Below, in pieces: positions 42,775 through 52,715 of a stretch of 64,000 nt of DNA; positions within the stretch are counted from its first letter, which is position 1, and every line of letters begins with the position of its first letter. The notes under the pieces were generated by a model, which made no database searches, was not told where the DNA came from, and saw only the letters and a program-made list of their open reading frames with translations. The DNA is from Cyanidiococcus yangmingshanensis (lineage: Eukaryota > Rhodophyta > Bangiophyceae > Cyanidiales > Cyanidiaceae): contig VWRR01000005.1 in assembly GCA_013995675.1 (NCBI GenBank), positions 124,001-188,000 on the forward strand, written 5' to 3'. A program made the translations under genes and the position numbers.

Positions 42775-44667
42775 ATGTGCGTACAAGTCGTTTATCGGTG
42801 CAAGCAGCGCGCAAGGTACCCCAAAGAGCCGCACGTTTGTAGGCGCGGGTGTTACAGACAGCGTGGGTCAAGCGGGTTTGCTTTCCGTCCAGTTGTGATG
42901 CAAGCCGGCGACGATCGCGGCAGCACCGTGCCAGAATATGACTTTATCGTCGTGGGAGCCGGGGCAGCAGGTTGTGTCCTGGCCAATCGGCTTTCGACGG
43001 CAAAGTTCACAAGCGAAAGGCGTGGCGCACCTCGTGTGCTCCTCCTCGAGGGTGGCGATGCGCTGGCGGAAGCGCCCTTCTATGAGCATATTCCGCTGGG
43101 ATTTCCGCAACTCATCGGAGGCCGCTTAGACTATGGTTTCTTTTCACGCGAGAATCCGGCACATTTAGGTGGACGTGGTGCTGTTTACTTACCTCGAGGT
43201 CGCGGCGAAGGTGGCTCGCATGCGATCTCGGTCATGTTGGTTCATCGCGGATCCCGTAGCGACTACGACGCTTGGGTGCAGGACTATGGAGCGATCGGCT
43301 GGGATCCAGACCAAGTCCTCCCATATTTCAAGCGCCTTGAAGCGAACGAGCGACTGGAACGACCCAGCTCGGCGGGCCAAGACGCGGAAGCCATTCATGG
43401 CGCGGACGGGCCGTTACGGGTCTCGGATCAGCGCTCTCCGAACCCCATGTCGCTTGCCTTCATCGAGGCTGCATTGGAACAAGGCATGCGGCGGAATCAC
43501 GATTTTAATGACTGGCGCCATGGCCAGGAAGGTGTGGGCCTCTTCCAAGTGACCCTACGGGATGGTCGGCGGGAGAGTCCGGCGACCGCCTATTTGCAAA
43601 CAGTGCAGTCCCGTCGCAATTTACATATCGAGACCAATGCTCTGGCGGAGCGTCTCGTGTGGTCCGGGGGCCACCAGCAGCGAGTCGAAGGCATTCGCTT
43701 TATCGATCGACACGGGTGCCGCCGGACCGCACGGGCGCGATGCGAGGTTGTCCTGGCGGCTGGCGCTATTGGCACGCCGCAGTTGCTGATGCTGTCGGGG
43801 CTCGGCCCGGGAGCTCACCTGCAAGCATTAGGCATTCCTGTTGTTCACGATCTACCGGGAGTAGGTCAGAATCTGCAGGACCATGCGGCGGTCATGCTTT
43901 CGTACTTTTCTCCCGACCCGTATGGCAAAGACCGCGAGAAGAAGCGCATATTCTACACGGAACGTCTGGGCAAAGATCCGCTAGTTCTGGCTGAGTACTT
44001 TTTCCTGGGCAAAGGTCCGTTAACATCGCCGTTGTGTGAGGCTGGTGCATTCGTCCACACACGCGCAGTGATTGGCGATCCTGGTTGTGATTTGCAGCTC
44101 CGGTTTATACCTTTCTTTTCGGATGCGGACCCGTACAAGAGCCTCGGAGAGTATCGCAGCGGGGGCCATGTTCTCACCAATACGAGCATCCGGCCTGCTG
44201 GCTTCGGGTTGCAAGCGGTGGCGATTCGGCCTAAAAGCCGCGGTCGTGTGGAGCTCGCCAGCATCGATCCGCGAGCCCGTCCACTTATTCACACAGGCTG
44301 GCTGGAGGACGATCGAGACCTCGAGACGCTGGTTGCTGGCCTTGAGCTGGGTCGAGAGATCCTGGCTCGCGATCCCATGCAACGTTATCGAGGCAAAGAG
44401 GCGTTCCCATCAGAACACGAAAGCGATCTCGCTGATTACGTCCGGAAAACTTGCCACACTGCCAATGCGATTGTTGGCACCGCTCGCATGGGTACCGGAC
44501 GTGACGCAGTTGTCGACCCGGAACTCCGCGTCTATGGTGTTGAGCGGCTACGGGTTATAGACGCCTCGGTCATGCCCAAGATCGTTGGTGGCCAGACGGG
44601 CGTCCCAACCATGATGATCGCGGAACGCGGCGCAGATCTGCTCAAAAAGACATGGAGGCTGGTGTAA
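42775..44667 (+). CDS. FAP: Fatty acid photodecarboxylase (FAP), GMC oxidoreductase family
   Basis: FAP uses blue light and FAD to convert fatty acids to alkanes/alkenes in algal plastids. The FAD-binding start is YDFIVVGAGAAGCVLANRLS. LPRGRGEGGSHAISVMLVHRGS, PLRVSDQR, GVGLFQVTLRDG and LAGVGQ-type PGVGQNLQDHAAVM follow, and the C-terminal HTANAIVGTARMG and VIDASVMPKIVGGQTGVPTMMIAER are typical. The two residues that distinguish FAP from other GMC enzymes appear present: the Cys of LTSPLCEAGAFVH (about residue 421) and the Arg of DLQLRFIPF (about residue 443). They are three residues further apart than in Chlorella FAP. ATG 42775 includes a likely transit peptide; ATG 42898 (MQAGDDRGS) starts the mature part. 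Choline-dehydrogenase-like activity is the alternative. Confidence 0.85.
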   Translation: MCVQVVYRCKQRARYPKEPHVCRRGCYRQRGSSGFAFRPVVMQAGDDRGSTVPEYDFIVVGAGAAGCVLANRLSTAKFTSERRGAPRVLLLEGGDALAEAPFYEHIPLGFPQLIGGRLDYGFFSRENPAHLGGRGAVYLPRGRGEGGSHAISVMLVHRGSRSDYDAWVQDYGAIGWDPDQVLPYFKRLEANERLERPSSAGQDAEAIHGADGPLRVSDQRSPNPMSLAFIEAALEQGMRRNHDFNDWRHGQEGVGLFQVTLRDGRRESPATAYLQTVQSRRNLHIETNALAERLVWSGGHQQRVEGIRFIDRHGCRRTARARCEVVLAAGAIGTPQLLMLSGLGPGAHLQALGIPVVHDLPGVGQNLQDHAAVMLSYFSPDPYGKDREKKRIFYTERLGKDPLVLAEYFFLGKGPLTSPLCEAGAFVHTRAVIGDPGCDLQLRFIPFFSDADPYKSLGEYRSGGHVLTNTSIRPAGFGLQAVAIRPKSRGRVELASIDPRARPLIHTGWLEDDRDLETLVAGLELGREILARDPMQRYRGKEAFPSEHESDLADYVRKTCHTANAIVGTARMGTGRDAVVDPELRVYGVERLRVIDASVMPKIVGGQTGVPTMMIAERGADLLKKTWRLV

Positions 44668-44950
44668 ACAAGGAGCACGAACGCTCCCTAAGGATGAGGG
44701 ATGACGTCGGGCGACCGCAACGAATGCAGTCCTCATCATCATGCGTCACGTCGATACGAGTCGTCCAGGTCGCAGAACTCGTTTTCCAGCGAGCGAATCC
44801 ATCTGAGTCGATGTGTCATGAACATGGTGCTACGTCGCCCCCCGACATCGCCTTTGCTACGCCCATTAAACCGCGCTCGACGGTTTGAAAGACAACTCAG
44901 TTGGAGACAAACGCTCAAGTCGGAGAATTTGGCAAACAGTTTTCCTAGTT
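44668..44950. other. Short intergenic spacer
   Basis: No coding signal beyond chance frames. Confidence 0.4.
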
Positions 44951-45289
44951 ATGTCCGGAGATTCCATTGAAACGTGTTATTCCGTGCTGCAGCAGCGTAC
45001 CCGCATTGAACCCGAGTTGCAGGTCGTGCCTCCCCGGATCGCGACGAAAAGAGACATCGATCGACCCCAGACTATCCAAATCCAGCATTCAGGGCCTATT
45101 CAGGCTACAAACGCGCCTCTCATAGACGGGAGATCGAACCCAAAGGAAACCAAGATACAACGCTTTGAAAGGACAAACGGACAAGGCGTTCCCGACGAGG
45201 AACGGCGTTCAACCTCAACGATCGCTGCCACGGTTGCGTTGCTCAGTAATATTTCCAACAGAGCACCGATTCCAGGCACTTGGCACTGA
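44951..45289 (+). CDS. Hypothetical polar protein
   Basis: From ATG 44951 (MSGDSIETCYSVLQQRTRIE) about 112 codons are open with coding-like composition: Gln/Ile/Pro-rich, no cysteine-rich or membrane segment. The stop is CAC-TGA-T, and one base on, a short frame (DFAHPIQQI) continues. It could be a separate gene or, through further frame changes, part of the downstream lyase gene. No family recognised. Confidence 0.4.
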   Translation: MSGDSIETCYSVLQQRTRIEPELQVVPPRIATKRDIDRPQTIQIQHSGPIQATNAPLIDGRSNPKETKIQRFERTNGQGVPDEERRSTSTIAATVALLSNISNRAPIPGTWH

Positions 45290-45389
45290 TTTCGCCCATC
45301 CAATACAACAGATCTGAACACTACATCCCTGCTGTCTCGTGACCAAAAAGAGTCGAAAACCTGCTACACAGTGGTGCCACCAACCAGCA

Positions 45390-46410
45390 TGCTTGGAATG
45401 AGGCCAGACGATCCCCACATAGTATGCACCGTTGATGACCGAAAGCGTACCACGAGAGGGTACGCGAGGAGGCCGTCCCGCTGGCGTCGATCCGCGCACC
45501 GATGCGCAGATCTCGCACCCGTTGCTCCGTTGGAGGTACAGACCGAAAACGGGACCTACGCTCGAAAGACCATGGTGCAGGAACAGCCAGGACAACGGCC
45601 AACGACGGGCTTTATCAGTGGCTCACAGATCGTAAAGGGGTTCTTGTCAGGACACCGAACTCGAGTGTTGGACCAGGGCAGGCCCCAGCGGCGACAAAGG
45701 CTGGCGGTGAGCGCAACGCTCGCGGACCGCGAGTTGATTGCCCAGTCGGCACGAGGGGCTCCTCTAGAGACATTTCGAGCATTTTTTCGGTATCAGCCTG
45801 GCCGGTGGCGTTCAGAGCGTTGCTACTTTTATCGCGTGAATGATGACCCCGCGAAAGCGGGTACAGAGACGACCGAGCGCTCTGAGACTGTCTTCCAGGT
45901 GGAGCCTCTCACCTCAGCTCTACTGGAGAAGGTTCTCAGGGATAACGGAACCAGCGAGGCACAGCTCGTTGATGACGGTTTTCTCAAGTTAGAACAGGCC
46001 GCTGGTTTTCGCGTTTCTTTCGACACCAAGATGGAACGCAGCGGTGACGTTTCAGCGAGCACGAACCTTCTCTTCGTGCCGCAAGCGATGGATGCGCAGA
46101 CCGCGCGACAGCTGGGCCTTGTGCGAGGTCTTTACTTTCGCGACAAGGGTTACGAGGAGGACCGACCCATTATCGGCCAGTTCGAGTTTCACGTAGTCGA
46201 CGCGTGAACTAGTCATGATTACAGCATATGCTCGCACGGTTAGTGTCGACCGCATTCTCCTCTGCAGCGAGCGACAACGGCTTGCGCCAGATCGCCAACT
46301 ATCGGAGACCGGTGGCATGGCAAGAGGATGCTCCCCTCGAACGCAACCGGGCGTTCCTGACAGAAGTATGGCTCTTGGGCTCTGGTATAGAAGAGCGACT
46401 ACCGAACTAA
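45390..46410 (+). CDS. CpcS/CpeS-type phycobilin lyase homologue, several frames
   Basis: These lyases attach phycobilins to phycobiliprotein cysteines in the plastid. The family core is clear: TFRAFFRYQPGRWRSERCYFYR, then TERSETVFQVEPLTSALLEKVLRDNG, and after LFVPQAMDAQTARQLGLVRGLYFRDKGYEEDRPIIGQFEFHVVDA a TGA at 46205. One base on it continues ELVMITAYARTVSVDRILLCSERQRL. After another +1 near 46282 it reads RQIANYRRPVAWQEDAPLERNRAFLTEVWLLG, the expected C-terminal barrel strands. A further +1 near 45702 probably joins the N-terminal leader (GLYQWLTDRKGVLVRTP) to the core. The start is uncertain; the N-terminal 80-100 residues would be transit peptide. The gene converges on the Dad4-like gene with 5 bp between the stops. 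Confidence 0.75.
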
Positions 46411-46415
46411 AAGAC

Positions 46416-46649
46416 TCACGATGATTGGGGATCGCCGTCTGCAGGCATATGCCGTCGCCGCTCTGTCTCGACAGCGGTCGTCCAACGTCGAAGTACCTCC
46501 TGAACGTAGTTGACTTGAGGTTCAACCTCTTGAATATGGCTCAAGGTACAATCCAACTCTTCGAGTTCCTGATTCAGACGCCCAACGGTATGCGCTATTC
46601 TCTTCAGAATGATCCGTTGCTGTACTTCGTGTGGGCTCGGCATGGTCAT
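46416..46649 (-). CDS. Dad4-like DASH/Dam1-complex subunit
   Basis: A 77-residue protein: MPSPHEVQQRIILKRIAHTVGRLNQELEELDCTLSHIQ followed by a second helix and a polar tail. The spacing of NPHE-like start, VQ..IL.RI...V.RLN..L..L...L..I and total length agree with fungal Dad4, a subunit of the kinetochore DASH complex. All of it is predicted coiled coil, so chance similarity among short coiled coils is a real alternative. Two in-frame ATGs (46649 and 46643) are possible starts. Confidence 0.5.
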   Translation of the reverse strand: MTMPSPHEVQQRIILKRIAHTVGRLNQELEELDCTLSHIQEVEPQVNYVQEVLRRWTTAVETERRRHMPADGDPQSS

Positions 46650-46802
46650 TCTTATCTAGCGTGTCTCGCGAACAACAGTTTAAATGATACAGCGCCTGCT
46701 CGAATCCCGCGAGACGCGTCATCCACCAAGAACGGCGGGGGCCGAGCCAAATTCGCGCGAACGCGCCGGCAATCGATCTTGTGCTGCGTGCGAAGCGTTC
46801 AG

Positions 46803-47268
46803 GTGTTTTCAAACCCTAGGTTCCAATCTTGATCAATATGGGGTAGGAAGGGTACCTATTGACAAGTGATACGACCAGAGAGGTAGCGTTTAGGTGTTTT
46901 TCAAACCCTGGGTTCCAATCTTGATCAATATGGGGTAGGAAGGGTTCCTCTTGACAAGTGATACGACCAGAGAGGTCGCATTGGGGTGTTTTCAAACCCT
47001 GGGTTCCAATCTTGATCAATATGGGGTAGGAAGGGTACCTATTGACAAGTGATACGACCAGAGAGGTCGCATTGGGGTGTTTTCAAACCCTGGGTTCCAA
47101 TCTTGATCAATATGGGGTAGGAAGGGTACCTATTGACAAGTGATACGACCAGAGAGGTCGCATTGGGGTGTTTTCAAACCCTGGGTTCCAATCTTGATCA
47201 ATATGGGATGGGAAGGGTTCCTCTTGACAAGTGATACGACCAGAGAGATCGCATTGGGGTGTTTTTCT
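46803..47268. repeat. Tandem repeat, 91-92 bp period, five full copies plus a start
   Basis: Units begin gtgttttcaaaccctgggtt at 46803, 46894, 46986, 47077 and 47168, with a truncated sixth at 47259. Each contains gatcaatatggggtaggaag, cctattgacaagtgatac or a ctcttgac variant, and gaccagagaggtcgcattgg. Two sequence variants alternate (ggtacctatt and ggttcctctt), so the array grew by multi-unit duplication. It sits in the 5' region of the next gene (ATG 47442). Confidence 0.97.
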
Positions 47269-47441
47269 AGATCCTACACCATTCAGTATAAAATGAAACC
47301 AAACGGAACGCTGGGATCCACCACATGCTTCGGATACGCTTGTTCGTTCATGCATTTAGATTTTGAGGAGTTTCTGAGAGCTCGCGAGAGCACTGTCTAC
47401 ACTGTCCCTGAGACTTGTGATTTTAAGGTTTCAAAAGGCTC

Positions 47442-49091
47442 ATGTTTACTCACTGGGCACCACAAGGTTATTCCAGGGGAAGATGGCTTCGGCGCTCGGG
47501 AGCGTGCACGTACCGGAGCGCTGTGAGTCACCAGAGGCGGTGGCGTCATGCCAGTCTCGACCCGCTTCGGCAGGTCCAGGGACCTGGACGGGCGTCCAGG
47601 TTTCGTCTGGTTGCTCGCACCTTTGGAGAACCACCCTCCGATGAGGATCTGGACTCGGATCGCGACTGGAAGGCCGCTGCAAACTATGACGCTCCTGCGA
47701 CGAGCGCACTGTCACCGCGTTTGCCGTTCATGAACTGGGAGAACGCTGCGCTTTGCCGGGCGGAGGAAGCTTGGCTTGCGGAAGAGTTGCGTATTTGGTT
47801 AGACCGAGAGTGGGAGCCGCTTGCCGTCCACAGGGAAATTGGTGAAAAGGCGTCGAAAGCGACACTGGCCGCACGGCAACAGTTAGAGCGCCGGGGCAGG
47901 CGCTCCGAACTGGGTCCTGTTCTGCTCTCAGTGGCAGATGAACTCGAACGGGGATCAACTTATCGCGTCAGCCGAGAAAGCTGGCGCGAAGCTTACGTGA
48001 ACGCGTTCGACGTGGCGAACAAGGTGAGCGATCTCTACATGGTGCGATTTTTCATCGATACTGAAGTTACGGAACAGGTAGAGACGAACGCGGACGACCC
48101 GGACGCAGTATGGACCTCTTTGCCTTTGTCAGACACATGTCGATGTACCGGTCTGAGTTACGAGGATATGGTCGGCGTCCAGAGGCGTGCCCAAGAGTTA
48201 GGACTTGCCATTGGTCGCGCGGCTCAGGATGACCGACTCGTTGCAGCTCGGGTGGCGCAGATGGATACGCAAACGAACACGCCGACACTAGACGACAACG
48301 CTCTCTATGATCGCGAGTACTCAGCAGAACAAGTGGAAAGTCTTATAGAAAGCTTTGATGACGCCCTGTATCGGGAACGGGTGGTGTTTGAGGCCCTGCG
48401 CACCAAGCGGATGGTGCAGGAACGAGGACTCTACGGTGATTTTGCCCTGGGTACCAACGAGGAATACTTGAAAGCAGAGTTTCCCTCTGACAAAGTCTGG
48501 GGCTGGGATCCTGACACCAACGAGAGCGGCCCGTTGCAACCAGATAGCAAAGTGCCCCGGGCGGAACTCGTAGAGTCAACGCCATTTGATGGTATCAAGG
48601 GATCGATCCGAGACGTGCATCCTTTCGATCGACACGTGTTTTTCATGAGCACCTTACATGGTGATGTGCCGAACGACATCACGAATCGAGTGGTGCTACA
48701 GTCGGCACGTCTTGCGAATCACTCGCAACTGCTGGACCCCGCATTCGATATGGAAGTGCTCTTGAACAGCGATGACGGCATCGATAACGACAAGAACCCG
48801 ATCGTCGTTCTACTGAACGAGCTCGCTGTCGAGGTCGCTTTCGACGCCCTGCGCAAGCCTGCCAGCGACAAATCGAGTGATGTATCGACGACACTCGTTG
48901 AGGAAAACACACAGGCAGATGATGACAGTGATGCTGACGCGCTTCTCCGCGAGCAAATCCGTCGTGATCTGGACCTTATCATTGAGACGCTGTACGGTGA
49001 AGTCGCCACCCAGATGGCGCTTCATCAACGAGATCGGGGGTTTATCGTCCGATCTGCTGTTGTGCGATACCTGGCGTCTTTCACTTGGTGA
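47442..49091 (+). CDS. Unknown protein, probably plastid-targeted
   Basis: A 549-codon open frame. The first 60 residues are rich in Arg/Ser/Gly with few acids (SRGRWLRRSGACTYRSAVS), fitting a transit peptide. The body is acidic and helical (EEAWLAEELRIWLDREWEPLAVHREIGEKA, then SVADELERGSTYRVSRESWREAYVNAFDVANKVSDLYM), followed by acidic linkers and a C-terminal helix (LREQIRRDLDLIIETLYGEVATQMA). I do not recognise the family; it recalls plastid proteins of unknown function. No frame change is needed. The 91-bp array lies directly upstream. Confidence 0.6.
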   Translation: MFTHWAPQGYSRGRWLRRSGACTYRSAVSHQRRWRHASLDPLRQVQGPGRASRFRLVARTFGEPPSDEDLDSDRDWKAAANYDAPATSALSPRLPFMNWENAALCRAEEAWLAEELRIWLDREWEPLAVHREIGEKASKATLAARQQLERRGRRSELGPVLLSVADELERGSTYRVSRESWREAYVNAFDVANKVSDLYMVRFFIDTEVTEQVETNADDPDAVWTSLPLSDTCRCTGLSYEDMVGVQRRAQELGLAIGRAAQDDRLVAARVAQMDTQTNTPTLDDNALYDREYSAEQVESLIESFDDALYRERVVFEALRTKRMVQERGLYGDFALGTNEEYLKAEFPSDKVWGWDPDTNESGPLQPDSKVPRAELVESTPFDGIKGSIRDVHPFDRHVFFMSTLHGDVPNDITNRVVLQSARLANHSQLLDPAFDMEVLLNSDDGIDNDKNPIVVLLNELAVEVAFDALRKPASDKSSDVSTTLVEENTQADDDSDADALLREQIRRDLDLIIETLYGEVATQMALHQRDRGFIVRSAVVRYLASFTW

Positions 49092-49770
49092 AATCCGTTG
49101 GGGTTTCGTGCCCAGCGTGGTAAGGGACTAGGGTTTCACTGGCTCGGAGAACACGGCCCCAGTTCGGTCACGATGCGGTATAAACCTTGGTCGCGAGCGC
49201 GCTACCGATACTAACCAAGCGTTGCCTCTGAACCAACGCCAGAACACACAACGCTCAGTCCACAAATGCTTCTCAGCTTGAACCGGGGCCATGCGAACGC
49301 CACATTCTAGAAGACGTCCTTCCTGCAGAGTATCGATCCGATGAGGGATCGCTGCTGCTGAAAGGCAAGCGCATCTAGTGGCTCCATCGACTGATCCTCA
49401 GAATCCTGAAGGTTTTCTGTCCAAGGACTCAGACGTGCACGAGCGTAAGACGACAAGCCCTTATCGGTTGTCAGTCGCTCACCCGGATAGGCCAGGAGAG
49501 CTCTGGAAAAACGATCGTTCCAAGGGGAATTCCTGCGACCATCGACAGCGATAACGCTTGGCGGTCACCAAAAAAAACGTTCGTGGCCAAGTAGCGCTCT
49601 TACCTAACTGGAATCGTACGCAGCCATGATGGAATTTGCTCACGGTCTATCTGGAACAGGAGATGCGGTCGAATGCATATTCCGTACTTGGACTGGATGA
49701 CCGAGACACGGAGGCATCCTTTTCTTACAAGCGATTCCATGAAACTTCCAGGGAGCAACTTCACTGCACG
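49092..49770. other. Convergent intergenic region
   Basis: This region lies between the stop of the unknown protein (+) and the kinase 3' end (-). Only short frames are present; no repeat or RNA gene seen. Confidence 0.4.
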
Positions 49771-51436
49771 TCAGCAAAACTCAATAAGATTCGGCGCTTG
49801 CTCCGCTTTTGCATCACATATACCTCTGTGCATGGCTGGATTGGACCCTTTACCCGCAACAGGGTGCTTAGTGCCGGTCGACGACTTGTCAAATGCCAGT
49901 GGGGCATAAGACGTCTCGTCTCGAGACAGCGCGTCATGATTGGGCGCTTCGCGCAGCCCAGGGTAAAAACAGGCATCCCGCGAGTCGCGAAGAACACTCA
50001 ACCAAGCGATTGGCTCGGTCGCCGACGATTCATCCGAGGCTGCGGCTCTTTCCATTGAGCTTGCTGCCTCTCTGCCAGTCTGAGCTGTGAATCCGCACCC
50101 CTGAGCGAGACTCGAGTGGCTCCTCTGACGAGTGCTCATGTCCGGAGGTGTGATGCTCACCATGATATAACGCTGAAAAATCTGCCCAGTTATCCTCTTC
50201 GGGACAATCGTCTATAGACTCGCGCTTTCCTGTCTCGTCCGGGAGTTTATTCAGCCTGCTGGGCTGAGCACATCCACGCATCCCATGGCTTCCAGAAAAC
50301 GCTCCGTCCCGATCATGTAGACCGTCTAAAAAGGCGAGTGCCTGATGCGCTGACCAGCGTTGCTCAACGTCCAGCGCCAACAGGCCGAGCAAAAGCTGCT
50401 CAACTTGGCCCGAGTAGTGCATGCGACGACTGGCAGGTACGCGGTGCCAAGGTGCACCAGAAAGGATCTGAAGCATACCGCTATCTGCAAACGGATGAAA
50501 ACCATATGCCAGTGTGAATAAAACACAACCACATGCCCAGATATCCTGCTTCTCTTGTGCCAGCGTCTCGGACTTGGTCGAGGTGTACACATCGATGGTC
50601 TCGGGGGCGCGATACCACCACGTGGTTTGAGCCTCGAATGCTTCAAACGCAGACACCTCTTCTACGGACTCTCTGGGTGACACCGAATGTTGCTTTGACG
50701 CAGACGATGACTGACGATCTTTTGTCGAAAACTTCTCGGAACGTTCCTGAGGTATGAGCTGCGCACTCGCCAGATCACAGAGCAGCCAGTTTCCAGACTT
50801 TGGATCGTAGAGGACATTTTCCAGTTTGATGTCGCTGTGAACAATCGCATGAGGTTGCAGACTGTGCAGAAACTGCAGTGATCGCAACAGATCGTAGGCA
50901 ATCTGGAGCCAGCGGGGTTCAGGTAGCAGCCGCAGCGCCAACGCTTCGCGCGCAAAGAGCTCCGCCAATGACCCACCGTTGATCCGCTCCAGCAGGACAT
51001 AGAGAACGCGCTCACCTCGGTCGAGCTCAGCACTGCCCCGAAACCGCACCACGTGGCCAGGATCCTTATCGCCGCCTTGCATCCGCTGGGATTCTATGTA
51101 CCGATAGATGGCCACCTCCTTCTCTGCAGACTGTCGCACTTGCTCGTGCTCACCATAGCGCGTCTCCTTGACTACGAAAGAAGCAGTCTCTCGTGACGCT
51201 ACTCCGCAACCTACTTCTGATGCAGCAAATACTGTTGCGTAGCCGCCAGCTGCTAGAGGCGGCGCCCAAACCATATACTCTTTGCCATCGATAACGAGCG
51301 TGCGAAGCCCAGTTCCGCTGCTCGTTTGATTGTCCCAGATCGCACTTGCTGCTAATGCCGGGCCATCAGCCGAGTGTCGAGAAGAATCTACCCAGGATTG
51401 TATCCAGTCGAGTGTATCCTTGGTCCACGAGAACAT
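49771..51436 (-). CDS. NAK-family (AAK1/GAK/Ark1-like) Ser/Thr kinase
   Basis: N-terminal lobe: VWAPPLAAGGYATVFAA (glycine loop), FVVKETRYG (VAIK lysine), EKEVAIYRYI (C-helix Glu). Catalytic loop: HAIVHSDIKLENVLY, with HSD in place of HRD. Metal motif: LLCDLASAQ, in the DFG position but DLA. APE appears as WWYRAPETIDVY, followed by DIWACGCVLFTLAYGFHPF. NAK kinases phosphorylate clathrin adaptors. A Ser-rich insertion lies between DLA and APE. The frame ends at 50030. A +1 change at the sense T opposite 50077 (GAC-T-GGC) would instead extend the protein about 100 polar residues to 49771. That tail is not conserved, so the longer form is a guess. Confidence 0.8.
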
Positions 51437-51631
51437 CCCAGCCCCAGTAACGAACGCAGAGGCGCTATCTCCGCACGAGAGGCAGCTGCAACCACAGCGC
51501 GGAATAGGTCAACGCGTTGAAGCTCGTCACTGAACAGTTTGACTTTGGCACAACGTCGTCAACGGTTCTGGACGTGTTATCGTTGAAGGTGTCTGTGCTT
51601 CGTATAGCCTGTACTTGTTCGGGTTAGGGAT

Positions 51632-52715
51632 ATGGATCAAGCGTTGGTGGCGGAACACTACAACAAACGCAAGGATGAGGGCAAAGAAGGCAGACTAGCC
51701 TCGCGAATCATCCGCTTGAGGAACCTGAACAACTGGGTCAAAGCAGTTCTCATCGGCTTACACTCAAAACCCGGTTATGCAGTGCTCGATCTCGCCTGTG
51801 GAAAAGGTGGTGATCTACTCAAGTTTGTGAGAGCGCAAACATCCTTCTGGGTTGGCGTCGACCACGCTCGGGTCTCGTTGGAGCACGCGGTGCAACGCTA
51901 TAACGACCTTGACCAGAGACAGCCTCCCTTTCCGGCTTATTTTTTCTGTGGTGACGCGTTTGGTGTCGATCTTGTGACCCATCTGGACCTGCAGTGGCCT
52001 GATTTCGACCTCGTGAGTTGCCAGTTTGCGGTTCACTACGCTTTCGAAAGTGAACGACGCGTTCGGCAGTTGCTGCACAACGTCACTGGTCGTCTCAAGC
52101 CAGGCGGCTTTTTTATCGGTACCACCCCCGATGCCAATGTACTGGTGAGTAAACTGCGGGCCGCACCTGGAATGTCCTTTGGGAACAGCATCTACCGGGT
52201 ATCGTTCGACAAACCTCGGACCGTCAACCAAGTAAATGGTTCCGCAGTCGAGGACTTGGATGCTGCAGCGGAGCGTAACGAAGTACCAGCAGGGTGCAAG
52301 TGCTTTGCACCAAACGAACCGTTTGGTATTCGATATCGTTTCACGCTGGATGAGAATGTGGAAGATTGCCCCGAGTATTTGGTTCACGTTCCATCGTTTG
52401 AGCGAATCGCAAAGGAGTACGGTTTAGAGCTGCTTCTCCAGATGAACTTTCACGGTTTTGTGGATGCGTTTCGCGTTGCAAGAGGATGCACCAGCCCAGT
52501 ATCGAGAGCTCTTCCAGCGTATGAAAGTATTGGATCCAGAGACCGGAACCATATCGCCGGAAGAGTGGGATGCAGCTTATTTATACATGGTATTTGCATT
52601 TCGGAAACGTGGCCCGTTGCAGCGCGATTCCGAGAGGATCCAAACGCAAGTCTGGCCATCCGAGAACAAGCGACTTGATCCAGCGATGGCCATTCGAGAC
52701 CTTGAAGCACGATAG
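51632..52715 (+). CDS. ABD1: mRNA cap guanine-N7 methyltransferase, two frames
   Basis: The family start (VAEHYNKRKDEGKEGRLASRIIRLRNLNNWVKAVLI) is followed by the SAM site (VLDLACGKGGDLLKF), GVDHARVSLEHAVQRY, the SCQFAVHYAF motif around the cap pocket and FIGTTPDANVL. It transfers methyl from SAM to the 5' cap in the nucleus. The frame stays family-like to MNFHGFVDAF (about 52470). The conserved C-terminus (YRELFQRMKVLDPE, GTISPEEWDAAYLYMVFAFRKRG) lies one base on. The switch falls in gcgtttcgcgttgcaag, which has no C-T-purine; a surplus T in gttg would fit. Length is otherwise normal. Confidence 0.9.

Noticed and set aside
46803-47268. CRISPR-like array
   Set aside because: Units are contiguous 91-92-bp direct repeats without unique spacers, in a eukaryotic context.
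46816-47355. Minus-strand reading frames repeating IDQDWNPGFE
   Set aside because: Produced by the 91-bp tandem repeat being nearly a multiple of three; no start context and no homology.
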